From Harryflintia acetispora (GTDB taxonomy: Bacteria; Bacillota; Clostridia; Oscillospirales; Ruminococcaceae), in contig SLUK01000002.1 in NCBI GenBank assembly GCA_004340125.1, positions 310,001 to 374,000 on the forward strand: DNA of 64,000 bases. Reading direction: 5' to 3'. Every line of letters begins with the position of its first letter. Positions within the stretch are counted from its first letter, which is position 1. The notes under the pieces are model-generated. The model worked only from the letters and a program-made list of their open reading frames with translations. It did not search any database and was not told the origin of the DNA. The position numbers and the translations under genes were made by a program. This document shows positions 44,420 through 52,895 of this stretch, one piece after another.

Positions 44420-46383
44420 TTTTAAAAATGGAAAAGCTCATACTCTATGCGCTTTCCGAGGACAAAAAGGAAATCCTGGACCGGCTGATGGGACTGGGCT
44501 GCGTGCAGATGATCTCGCCGGAGCAGATCGAGGATTACGAGGCGCTCAATTCCCTTTCCAAACGGGACGACCCGTCGGTCTATGAGTATGAGACCAAGCT
44601 CTCAGAGATTTCCTCCGCATTGTCGGTGCTGCTCGAATACGAGCCCAAGGCGGGGCTCTTCACCCGCAAAAATGAGCTTGCGCTGCACGAGCTGCTCGAT
44701 CTCGAAGGGCTCGGGGAGGCGCTCACCCGCGCCTCGGGAATTCGCGGCATCGTCGACAACATCGCGGAGGTCAAGTCCTTCCAGTCGCAGGACCTCTTCA
44801 CCCGGCAGGCGCTGGAGCCCTGGGCGGACCTGGATGTGCCGATGGACAAGCTGTCCACCCGCTGGTGCAAGGTTCTGCTCTTCACCCTTCCCCGGGAGAC
44901 CGACCTCGATATGCTCAAAAGCGAGGCCGCTTCCCTCTCCTGCGTGGTGGAGCTCGTTTCGAGCGACGCCGATCTGCACTATGTTTCGGCGCTCGCACAG
45001 AAGGGCGGCCTCGACGAGGTGCAGCAGCTCTTTAAAGAGAAAAACGGCCTGGCCGTCACGCTGCCGGCGCTCACGGGCACGGTGAAAAAGGCGATCGCGG
45101 ACATCGACAAACGCCTGGAAAGCTATCAGACCAACCACGACGCCCTGATCGAATCCCTCAAGGAGGAGGCGAAGGACACTTCACTGCTCAAGAGGGCCTA
45201 CGACCAGCTCGGCACCGCCATCACGCAGCAGCGCGCAAAGCAAAACCTGCTGCTGACCGCCGAGGCTTTCCTGGTGAGCGGCTGGGTGACCGAGGCGGAC
45301 AAGCAAAAGGTGGAGAGCGCACTGGAGCGCTACACCTGTTACTACGAATTCCAGGAGCCCGGGCCGGATGAAATGCCCCCGGTGCGCTTCAAGAACAACT
45401 CGCTCGTCGAGCCCTTCGAGGCCATCACCGAGATGTACGGCCTGCCCGCGCCCGACTCGGTGGATCCTAACCCCTTGATCGCGCCCTTCTTCTTCATCTT
45501 CTTCGGGATGATGCTCTCCGACGCGGGCTACGGGCTGCTGCTGGTGCTCGCCGGGTTCATCGTCGCCCACCTCATGCCCAACAAGGAGGGGCTGGGCTAC
45601 AAGATGTTCCGCCTGATCGGGCTTTGCGGTATATCGACCGTCGTCTGGGGCGCCATCTACGGCGGCTGGTTCGGCGACGTGATCACCGTCTTTGCCAAAA
45701 CCTTCTTTGGCAAGGAGATCGTGGTGCCCGCCCTGATCAATCCCCTGGAGGAACCGATGACCATCCTGATCATGTCGATGGTTTTCGGCGTCATCCATAT
45801 CTTCGTTGGCATGGGGGTCAACGCCTACCTGCTCATCAAGCGCGGCAAGGTGCTGGACGCTCTCTTCGACATCGGCTTCTGGTACCTGGTGCTCATCGGG
45901 CTGGGGCTGCTCCTGGTCGGTATGGTCACCGGCGGCGGGATCGTCTCGGAAATCGGCAAGTGGATGGCCATCCTCGGCGCCGTGGGGCTGCTGCTCACCG
46001 GCGGGCGGGAAAAGCCCTCGATCTTCGGCAAGATTACCGGGGGGCTGGGGAGCCTTTATAACATCACCAGCTATTTTTCGGACATCCTCTCCTACTCCCG
46101 CATCCTGGCCTTGGGCCTTGCGACCGGCGTCATCGCCATGGTGGTCAATATCCTGGCGACCATGACCGGCAGCGGGATCATCGGATTCTTGGTGTTCGTG
46201 GTGGTGTTCGCGTTCGGCCATCTTTTGAATCTGGCGATCAACGCGCTGGGCTCCTACGTGCACACCTCGCGGCTCCAGTATGTGGAGTTCTTCGGCAAGT
46301 TCTATGAAGGCGGCGGCAAGCCGTTTCTCCCCCTCAGACCCAATACAAAATACAATCTGGTTCATTCGAAGGAGGACAATTAA
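44416..46383 (+). CDS. ntpI: V-type ATPase subunit I (membrane stator subunit a)
   Basis: 655 residues. The N-terminal cytosolic half (about 1-330) is a hairpin of coiled coils that holds the peripheral stalks. The C-terminal half has seven or eight membrane helices that form the ion half-channels next to the proteolipid ring. The family segments PFFFIFFGMMLSDAGYG, GGWFGDV and SDILSYSRILALGLATG are present; the Arg in YSRI is one of the conserved membrane residues. It is followed directly by ntpK. Confidence 0.96.
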   Translation: MILKMEKLILYALSEDKKEILDRLMGLGCVQMISPEQIEDYEALNSLSKRDDPSVYEYETKLSEISSALSVLLEYEPKAGLFTRKNELALHELLDLEGLGEALTRASGIRGIVDNIAEVKSFQSQDLFTRQALEPWADLDVPMDKLSTRWCKVLLFTLPRETDLDMLKSEAASLSCVVELVSSDADLHYVSALAQKGGLDEVQQLFKEKNGLAVTLPALTGTVKKAIADIDKRLESYQTNHDALIESLKEEAKDTSLLKRAYDQLGTAITQQRAKQNLLLTAEAFLVSGWVTEADKQKVESALERYTCYYEFQEPGPDEMPPVRFKNNSLVEPFEAITEMYGLPAPDSVDPNPLIAPFFFIFFGMMLSDAGYGLLLVLAGFIVAHLMPNKEGLGYKMFRLIGLCGISTVVWGAIYGGWFGDVITVFAKTFFGKEIVVPALINPLEEPMTILIMSMVFGVIHIFVGMGVNAYLLIKRGKVLDALFDIGFWYLVLIGLGLLLVGMVTGGGIVSEIGKWMAILGAVGLLLTGGREKPSIFGKITGGLGSLYNITSYFSDILSYSRILALGLATGVIAMVVNILATMTGSGIIGFLVFVVVFAFGHLLNLAINALGSYVHTSRLQYVEFFGKFYEGGGKPFLPLRPNTKYNLVHSKEDN

Positions 46384-46866
46384 ATGTTTGATTTTCTGCA
46401 GAACGGTAACTTCTGGGCATATCTCGGGATCGCGGTCGCGGTCATCTTCTCCGGCATGGGCTCGGCCAAGGGCGTTGGTCTGGTCGGCCAGGCTTCCGCC
46501 GGCGTCATCACCGAAGACCCCGACAAGTTCGGCCAGCTGCTCGTGCTCCAGGCGCTGCCCGGAACCCAGGGCATCTACGGCTTCCTGATCGGCTTCATCG
46601 TCATGCTCAACTCCGGCATGCTCGGCGGGGCGGTCAGCCTTGACCTGGGGCTCGGCACCGCGGTCTTCGCCGCCTGCCTGCCGGTCGGCATCGTGGGACT
46701 CGTTTCCGGTATCCATCAGGGCAAGGTCGCCGCAGCCGGCGTTTCGATCGTCGCCAAGCGTCCCGACCAGGTCGCCAAGGCGATCGTTTCGGCCGCTCTG
46801 GTCGAGACTTATGCGATCCTCGCCTTCCTGATCTCCATGCTGCTCATCTTCAACATGCCTTTCTAA
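46384..46866 (+). CDS. ntpK: V-type ATPase proteolipid (c ring) subunit K, sodium-type
   Basis: 160 residues, a duplicated hairpin with four membrane helices, the 16-kDa form. The carboxylate E141 lies in LVETYAIL of the last helix; the first hairpin lacks a carboxylate. The residues that bind Na+ in Enterococcus hirae NtpK (L61, T64, Q65, Q110, E139) correspond here to L58, T61, Q62 (PGTQGIYGF), Q112 (HQGKVAAAG) and E141. All are kept, so I infer that the enzyme moves Na+ rather than H+. Confidence 0.95.
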   Translation: MFDFLQNGNFWAYLGIAVAVIFSGMGSAKGVGLVGQASAGVITEDPDKFGQLLVLQALPGTQGIYGFLIGFIVMLNSGMLGGAVSLDLGLGTAVFAACLPVGIVGLVSGIHQGKVAAAGVSIVAKRPDQVAKAIVSAALVETYAILAFLISMLLIFNMPF

Positions 46867-46906
46867 ATGAAAACAGATTACACAAACAGAAAGGTGGTGT
46901 TCCCGG

Positions 46907-47503
46907 TTGAACGGTTTAGATAACCTGACTCAAAAGATCCTAAGCGATGCCAAGGGATACGCCGGCGAGGTCAAGCAGGCGAGCGACGAAAAGGTCGAAG
47001 AGCTCCTGCTCGACTACAACGCCCAGGCGGACGCCCTTAAGGCGGACTTGGTGGCCACGGCCAAAGAGGAAGCCAAGAATATCCTCAGCCGCGCGCAGTC
47101 CCAGGCGGCGCTCGGTGAGCGCAACGAGCTGCTGCGCGCGCGGCGCGCGGTCATCGACGACGTCTTTGCCACCGCGGCAGACGAGCTCGTAGGCCTCCCC
47201 AAGGAGGACTATGTCGAGCTGCTCGCCAAATTGGTCGCCAAGTACCAGACCGGCCCCGCCGAAATCATCCTCAATGAGCGGGACGCCGAAGAGATCGGCG
47301 CCGACCTGCTTAAAAAGATCGTGGTCAATAAGATCAAAAATATCGACATTTCCTTAATCAAGATTTCCAAAACCCATGGCAACTTCAAGGGCGGGCTCAT
47401 CCTGCGCCAGGGGGATATCGACACCAACTGCACCGCCGAGGTGCTCTGTGAGGGCAGCCGCCATCAGCTTGAACCCGAAGTGATCAAGCTGCTCGGATTT
47501 TAA
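46907..47503 (+). CDS. ntpE: V-type ATPase subunit E
   Basis: 198 residues from a TTG start with AAAGGTGG 9 nt upstream. Peripheral stalk subunit: a long N-terminal helix (about 1-90, rich in A, E, K) and a globular C-terminal domain that binds the top of the A3B3 ring (GGLILRQGDIDTNCTAE). The position after the proteolipid gene and before subunit C is as in E. hirae. Confidence 0.92.
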   Translation: MNGLDNLTQKILSDAKGYAGEVKQASDEKVEELLLDYNAQADALKADLVATAKEEAKNILSRAQSQAALGERNELLRARRAVIDDVFATAADELVGLPKEDYVELLAKLVAKYQTGPAEIILNERDAEEIGADLLKKIVVNKIKNIDISLIKISKTHGNFKGGLILRQGDIDTNCTAEVLCEGSRHQLEPEVIKLLGF

Positions 47504-47520
47504 GGCGGGAGGGATATAAT

Positions 47521-48525
47521 TTGAACAAGATCCATGACGTGGATTACCTCTACGCCACCGCCCGGCTGCGCGCGCTGGAAAAGAACATGCTCACCGGCCG
47601 CGACCTCGAGAAGATGGTGGACGCCTCCACCCTCGAGGAAAGCTACAAGATCGCAAACGACATCTCCCTGCACTCCCGGCTTGAGGCGGCCGAATATGAA
47701 CAGGCCATCGGCGACATGCTTTCCGGCGCCTACGACCTGGTGGCCGAGCTGACCGGCGAGAGCGAGGTGCTCTCGGTTTTCCGCTACAAGTACGACGGGC
47801 ACAACCTCAAGGTGATCATCAAATCCCAATCTCTCGGCAGCGATCCGCTAAGGTCGATGTCCCCGCTCGGCACGGTGCCGAAGGAAGAGCTGCTGCGCGC
47901 CTTCCGGGAGCGTCGGCTCGACATGCTGCCCGAGCGTCTGGCAAATGCCGCCTTCGAGGCGAGCGAGGCGCTCGCCAAGAGCGGCAACCCCCAGACTGTG
48001 GATATTATGATCGACCGCGCGGTGCTCGAATGTATGCTGGCGAAAGCAGAAGAGATCGGCTTCCCCTTCCTCACCGAGCTGGTGCAATCCCAGATCGACA
48101 TTGAAAACATCCGCACCGCTGTGCGCCTCAAACGGATGAAGCAGGAGCTGCCCGCGCTGCAGCGGCTTTTCCTCGACGGGGGCACCCTGGACGCGGCGCG
48201 GCTCTACGAGGCCTTCGAGGCCGAGGGGTTCGACGCCATGCGGGACATGCTCTACATCACCAGGTATTACACCCATTTCGCGCCCCTCTTCGACACCCTC
48301 TCCGGGCGGGGCAGCTCGCTGACCGCCTTCGAGAAGGGAGCGGAAAACTATATCATTTCCCTGCTCAAGGGTGCAAAGCTCGTCGCCTTTGGGCTCGAGC
48401 CGGTCATCAGCTACCTGCTGGGCAAGGAGAACGAGGCCAAGGATATCCGGATCGTGCTCGCCTCCAAGGAGGCCGGGGTGGAAAGCAAAAATATCAGCGA
48501 AAGGTTGAGGGATACCTATGCGTAA
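47521..48525 (+). CDS. ntpC: V-type ATPase subunit C (d-like central stalk)
   Basis: 334 residues from a TTG start, with GGGAGGG 7 nt upstream. Subunit C/d is the cone that joins the rotor shaft (D-F) to the proteolipid ring. Helical throughout; segments such as YLYATARLRALEKNMLT near the N-terminus and DIENIRTAVRLKRM in the middle are typical. Its 3' end overlaps the next gene by 8 nt. Confidence 0.92.
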   Translation: MNKIHDVDYLYATARLRALEKNMLTGRDLEKMVDASTLEESYKIANDISLHSRLEAAEYEQAIGDMLSGAYDLVAELTGESEVLSVFRYKYDGHNLKVIIKSQSLGSDPLRSMSPLGTVPKEELLRAFRERRLDMLPERLANAAFEASEALAKSGNPQTVDIMIDRAVLECMLAKAEEIGFPFLTELVQSQIDIENIRTAVRLKRMKQELPALQRLFLDGGTLDAARLYEAFEAEGFDAMRDMLYITRYYTHFAPLFDTLSGRGSSLTAFEKGAENYIISLLKGAKLVAFGLEPVISYLLGKENEAKDIRIVLASKEAGVESKNISERLRDTYA

Positions 48526-48841
48526 AAAGATTGCCGTCATCGGCGACAAGGAAAGCGTACTGGGTTACCGCGCGGTCGGCTTTCACACCTATGAGAGCGA
48601 AGGGCCCGCCCCGGACCGGCAGCTGATCGACCGCCTGGCCAAGGACGAATACGGGGTGATCTTCATCACCGAGCAGGCGCTCTCCCCCATCACCGACGTG
48701 CTGGACAAGTATAAGGACGAGAAGATCCCCGCCATCATCCCCATCCCCTCGAAGGACGGGACCCTGGGGCTCGGGATCAAAAATGTCAAGTCCAGCGTCG
48801 AGCGGGCCGTCGGCGCGGATATCCTCTTTAAGGACGAATAA
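48518..48841 (+). CDS. ntpG: V-type ATPase subunit F (NtpG)
   Basis: 107 residues. Central shaft subunit that binds D. The N-terminus KKIAVIGDKESVLGYRAVGF and the GVIFITEQALSPI segment are characteristic. The start lies within the last codons of subunit C, indicating translational coupling. Confidence 0.94.
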   Translation: MRKKIAVIGDKESVLGYRAVGFHTYESEGPAPDRQLIDRLAKDEYGVIFITEQALSPITDVLDKYKDEKIPAIIPIPSKDGTLGLGIKNVKSSVERAVGADILFKDE

Positions 48842-48882
48842 CCCCCGGCGCTTATGAACAAACAGAAAAGTAGGTGAAAATA

Positions 48883-50661
48883 TTGAGCCAAGGCAAAATA
48901 GTCAAGGTTTCGGGTCCGCTGATCGTCGCCGAAGGCATGCGCGATGCGAACATGTTCGACGTCGTGCGCGTCGGCCGCGAAAAGCTGATCGGAGAAATCA
49001 TTGAAATGCGCGGCGACAAGGCCTCCATCCAGGTCTATGAGGAGACTTCGGGGATAGGCAAGGGCGACGAGGTGGTCTCCACCGGCGCTCCCCTTTCGGT
49101 CGAGCTGGCACCCGGCCTGCTGCAGAATATATTCGACGGCATCCAGCGCCCGCTGGAGGTGCTCAAGGCAAAAACCGGTTCCAATATTACCCGCGGTGTG
49201 GACGTCACATCGCTGGACCACGAAAAGAAGTGGGAGTTCGTCCCCACCGCCAAGGTGGGCGACCATCTGGTGGCGGGCGACATCCTGGGCACGGTGCAGG
49301 AGACGGTGCTCATCAGCCAGAAGATCATGGTCCCCTTCGGCGTGGAGGGCGAACTCGTCTCGATTGAAGCGGGCGAGCACACCATCGTCGAGCCGGTCGC
49401 AAAAATCAAAAAGGCGGACGGCAGCGAAGTCGAGGTCCAGATGCTCCAGCGCTGGCCGGTGCGCCGCCAGCGCCCGACCAAGGAGAAGCTCGCGCCCGAC
49501 GCTCCGATGATTACCGGGCAGCGGGTCATCGACACCATCTTCCCCATCGCCCGCGGCGGCACCGCGGCGGTGCCCGGCCCCTTCGGCAGCGGCAAGACGG
49601 TGGTGCAGCACCAGCTGGCCAAGTGGTCGGACGTCGACATCGTGGTCTACATCGGCTGCGGCGAGCGCGGCAACGAAATGACCGACGTGCTGCTCGAGTT
49701 CCCCGAGCTCAAGGACCCCAAGAGCGGCCAGTCCCTGATGTGCCGCACCGTGCTGATCGCCAACACCTCGGACATGCCGGTGGCGGCACGCGAGGCGTCC
49801 ATCTATACGGGGATCACCATTGCGGAATACTTCCGCGACATGGGCTACTCGGTGGCCATCATGGCCGACTCGACATCCCGGTGGGCCGAGGCGCTGCGCG
49901 AAATGTCCGGGCGGCTCGAGGAGATGCCCGGCGAAGAGGGCTACCCCGCCTATCTGACCAGCCGCCTGGCGCAGTTCTATGAGCGCGCGGGCAAGGTCGT
50001 CTGCCTCGGGCAGGACGACCGCCAGGGGACGCTCACCGCCATCGGCGCGGTCTCCCCGGCCGGCGGCGACAACTCCGACCCGGTCGTGCAGGCGACGCTG
50101 CGGATCGTCAAGGTGTTCTGGGGGCTCAACTCCGACCTTGCGTATAAGCGGCACTTCCCGGCCATCAGCTGGCTGGACAGCTACTCGCTCTACCTCGACG
50201 TGGTGGGCGAATGGATGAACAAGAACGTCGACGAGAGCTGGACAAACTTCCACGAGGAAACCATGAAGCTCTTACAGGAGGAGGCCGAGCTCGAGGAGAT
50301 CGTCAAGCTGGTCGGATACGATTCCCTCTCCGCCCCCGACCGCCTGACGCTGGAGGCGTCCCGCTCAATCCGCGAGGACTACCTGCAGCAGAACGCCTTC
50401 GACGAGGTGGATACCTACACCTCGCTGCGCAAGGGCTTCCTGATGTTGAAGCTCGTGCTGCTCTTCTATCAAAAGAGCAAGGAGGCGCTGGAGGGCGGCG
50501 CCGGTATCAACGACATCTTCACCATGGAGGTGCGCGAGCGGATCGCAAGAGCCAAGTACATCCATGAAGGCGAATTCGAGCAATATTACAGCGACACCGT
50601 CGCCGAGATGGACAGCTCCTTTGGCGAGCTGATGAGCAAAGAGGAGGCGAGCGCAGAATGA
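48883..50661 (+). CDS. ntpA: V-type ATPase catalytic subunit A
   Basis: 592 residues from a TTG at 48883; AGGTGA stands 6 nt upstream, and the protein then begins (M)SQGKIVKVSGP as in homologues. The GTG at 48874 overlaps the SD. Catalytic subunit: Walker A PGPFGSGKTVVQHQ, the catalytic glutamate in CGERGNEMTDV, and MADSTSRWAEALRE. The non-homologous region that marks A subunits of V/A ATPases is present between the beta-barrel and the nucleotide-binding domain. Overlaps ntpB by 4 nt. Confidence 0.98.
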   Translation: MSQGKIVKVSGPLIVAEGMRDANMFDVVRVGREKLIGEIIEMRGDKASIQVYEETSGIGKGDEVVSTGAPLSVELAPGLLQNIFDGIQRPLEVLKAKTGSNITRGVDVTSLDHEKKWEFVPTAKVGDHLVAGDILGTVQETVLISQKIMVPFGVEGELVSIEAGEHTIVEPVAKIKKADGSEVEVQMLQRWPVRRQRPTKEKLAPDAPMITGQRVIDTIFPIARGGTAAVPGPFGSGKTVVQHQLAKWSDVDIVVYIGCGERGNEMTDVLLEFPELKDPKSGQSLMCRTVLIANTSDMPVAAREASIYTGITIAEYFRDMGYSVAIMADSTSRWAEALREMSGRLEEMPGEEGYPAYLTSRLAQFYERAGKVVCLGQDDRQGTLTAIGAVSPAGGDNSDPVVQATLRIVKVFWGLNSDLAYKRHFPAISWLDSYSLYLDVVGEWMNKNVDESWTNFHEETMKLLQEEAELEEIVKLVGYDSLSAPDRLTLEASRSIREDYLQQNAFDEVDTYTSLRKGFLMLKLVLLFYQKSKEALEGGAGINDIFTMEVRERIARAKYIHEGEFEQYYSDTVAEMDSSFGELMSKEEASAE

Positions 50662-52034
50662 TCAAGGAATACCGCACCATACAGGAAGTCGCCGGCCCCC
50701 TTATGCTGGTCAAGGACGTCGAGGACGTCACCTACAACGAGCTTGCCGAGATCGAGCTGCCCGGCGGCGAGATCCGCCACTGCAAGGTGCTGGAGGTCAA
50801 CGGCAACAACTGCCTGGTCCAGCTCTTCGAGTCCTCGGCGGGAATCAACCTCGAGCACAGCAAAGTGCGCTTCCTCGGGCACAGCATGGAGCTGGCCGTC
50901 AGCGAGGATATGCTCGGCCGGGTCTTCTCCGGCATGGGCGAGCCGATCGACGGCGGCCCCGAAATCATTCCGGACAAGCGCCTCGACATCAACGGCGTGC
51001 CGATGAACCCGGCCGCGCGCGACTACCCGGACGAGTTCATCCAGACGGGGATCACCGCCATCGACGGGCTCAACACCCTGGTGCGCGGGCAGAAGCTGCC
51101 GATCTTCTCCGGCTCCGGATTGCCGCACGCCAAGCTGGCCGCGCAGATCGCCAGACAAGCCAAGGTGCTCGGCAGCGAGAGCAAGTTCGCCGTCGTCTTC
51201 GCCGCCATCGGCATCACCTTCGAGGAGGCGGACTTCTTTATCTCCGACTTCAAGCGCACCGGGGCGATCGACCGCACCGTGCTGTTCGTAAACCTGGCCA
51301 ACGACCCGGCCATCGAGCGCATCTCCACCCCGCGTATGGCGCTGACCGCCGCGGAGTACCTGGCGTTCGAGAAGGACATGCACGTGCTGGTCATCCTGAC
51401 CGACATCACCAACTACGCCGAGGCGCTGCGCGAGGTTTCCGCCGCGCGCAAGGAGGTCCCGGGACGGCGCGGCTACCCCGGCTACCTCTACACCGACCTG
51501 GCGTCCATCTATGAGCGCGCCGGGCGCAAGACCGACTCGAAGGGGTCGATCACCATGATCCCGATTTTGACCATGCCGGAGGACGACAAGACCCATCCGA
51601 TCCCCGACCTGACCGGGTACATCACCGAGGGGCAGATCATCCTTTCGCGCGAGCTCTACCGCAAGAACGTGCTGCCGCCGATCGACGTGCTCCCCTCCCT
51701 GTCCCGACTCAAGGACAAGGGCATCGGCGCCGGAAAGACCCGTGAGGACCACGCCAACACCATGAACCAGCTCTTCTCGGCCTATGCCCGCGGCAAGGAC
51801 GCCAAGGAGCTGATGACCATCCTGGGCGAGGCGGCGCTTTCGGACATCGACAAGCTGTACGCCAAGTTCGCGGACGAGTTTGAAAAGCAGTACGTCTCCC
51901 AGGGCTTTAACACCAACCGCGACATCGGCGAGACCTTGGAAATCGGCTGGAAGCTGCTCTCCATCCTGCCCAGGAGCGAGCTCAAGAGGATCAAACCGGA
52001 GTTTATTGAAAAATATCTTCCGAGCGAGAAATAG
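50658..52034 (+). CDS. ntpB: V-type ATPase subunit B
   Basis: 458 residues. Nucleotide-binding but non-catalytic partner of A in the A3B3 head. The Walker A is degenerate (FSGSGLPHAKLAAQ), as is normal for B. Segments FAAIGITFEEADFF, ILTDITNYAEALREVS and GRRGYPGYLYTDLA are present. ATGA overlap with ntpA ensures matched translation. Confidence 0.98.
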   Translation: MIKEYRTIQEVAGPLMLVKDVEDVTYNELAEIELPGGEIRHCKVLEVNGNNCLVQLFESSAGINLEHSKVRFLGHSMELAVSEDMLGRVFSGMGEPIDGGPEIIPDKRLDINGVPMNPAARDYPDEFIQTGITAIDGLNTLVRGQKLPIFSGSGLPHAKLAAQIARQAKVLGSESKFAVVFAAIGITFEEADFFISDFKRTGAIDRTVLFVNLANDPAIERISTPRMALTAAEYLAFEKDMHVLVILTDITNYAEALREVSAARKEVPGRRGYPGYLYTDLASIYERAGRKTDSKGSITMIPILTMPEDDKTHPIPDLTGYITEGQIILSRELYRKNVLPPIDVLPSLSRLKDKGIGAGKTREDHANTMNQLFSAYARGKDAKELMTILGEAALSDIDKLYAKFADEFEKQYVSQGFNTNRDIGETLEIGWKLLSILPRSELKRIKPEFIEKYLPSEK

Positions 52035-52058
52035 CGGGAAGGGAGGATTGGTCACACA

Positions 52059-52715
52059 ATGGCTACCATGAATGTCAGCCCGACCCGTATGGAGCTTACC
52101 CGCCTCAAGAAACGCCTCAAGACCGCCACCCGCGGACATAAGCTGCTCAAGGACAAGCGGGACGATTTGATGAAAAAGTTTCTCGAGCTGGTGCGCAAAA
52201 ACAAGGAATTCCGCGAGATCGTCGAGCAGAAGATCATGCGGATGTATTCCGGCTTCGCGGTCGCTTCGGCGGTCATGTCCCCCGAGATGCTCGAGGAGGC
52301 GCTCATGCTCCCCAAGGAAAGCGTGGAGCTCAACGTCGAGACCAGGAACGTGATGAGCGTCAACGTGCCGGTCTTCGAGTTCTCGACCGACGTCGAGAAC
52401 CTTTCGGACATCTACTCCTACGGCTTCGCCTTCACCTCGGGCGAGCTCGACAGCTCGGTGGCGGCGCTGCAGGACGTGCTGCCCTATCTGCTGCAGCTCG
52501 CACAGATGGAGAAGAGCGCCCAGCTGCTGGCCGAGGAGATCGAAAAGACCCGCCGGCGGGTCAACGCCCTGGAGTATGTGCAGATCCCGATGCTGCAGGA
52601 GACGATCAAGCACATCTCGATGAAGCTGGACGAAAACGAGCGCGGAAACCTTTCGAGACTGATGAAGATCAAGGATATGATGGTCGAACAGTCCCGCCAG
52701 GCAATGGAAAACTGA
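52059..52715 (+). CDS. ntpD: V-type ATPase subunit D (rotor shaft)
   Basis: 218 residues. Forms the coiled-coil rotor axle. The N-terminus NVSPTRMELTRLKKRLK and C-terminal ALEYVQIPMLQETIKHI are family signatures. Last gene of the operon; a strong terminator follows 8 nt after the stop. The ntpH and ntpJ genes of E. hirae (the latter a K+ transporter) are absent. Confidence 0.97.
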   Translation: MATMNVSPTRMELTRLKKRLKTATRGHKLLKDKRDDLMKKFLELVRKNKEFREIVEQKIMRMYSGFAVASAVMSPEMLEEALMLPKESVELNVETRNVMSVNVPVFEFSTDVENLSDIYSYGFAFTSGELDSSVAALQDVLPYLLQLAQMEKSAQLLAEEIEKTRRRVNALEYVQIPMLQETIKHISMKLDENERGNLSRLMKIKDMMVEQSRQAMEN

Positions 52716-52723
52716 ATTTGTAA

Positions 52724-52769
52724 GAAGCCCCTTCACCTTCGTAAAACGCAGGTGAAGGGGCTTCTTTTT
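52724..52769 (+). terminator. Rho-independent terminator of the V-ATPase operon
   Basis: 15-bp perfect stem GAAGCCCCTTCACCT/AGGTGAAGGGGCTTC with an 11-nt loop and a T5 tail. Confidence 0.93.
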
Positions 52770-52808
52770 GTGTACGGGAGTTTCGGAGTTTTTAAGGTTC
52801 CCATCCTT

Positions 52809-52862
52809 TTTACCCCAATTTTACAAACGTCCCCTTACTCTTTTACATTGCTGCCTTATACT
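52809..52862 (+). promoter_or_regulatory. Pst-pho promoter with PhoP-box-like repeats
   Basis: TTTACC (52809-52814), TTTACA (52820-52825) and TTTACA (52842-52847) lie 11 and 22 bp apart; the intervening 11-bp slot (52831-52836) reads CCCCTT. A -10 TATACT follows at 52857-52862 with only a weak -35. Bacillus PhoP binds TT(A/C/T)ACA repeats spaced by 11 bp, so this fits activation by the PhoP encoded at the end of the same operon. Confidence 0.65.
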
Positions 52863-52895
52863 GGACCTGCAATGAAAAGAAAGGTGGAAAAACAA

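Noticed and set aside
45181..46716. 511-codon minus-strand frame in the V-ATPase operon
   Set aside because: Opposite to ntpI and ntpK; low-complexity D/E/H/Q/R protein typical of reverse-complement of membrane genes.
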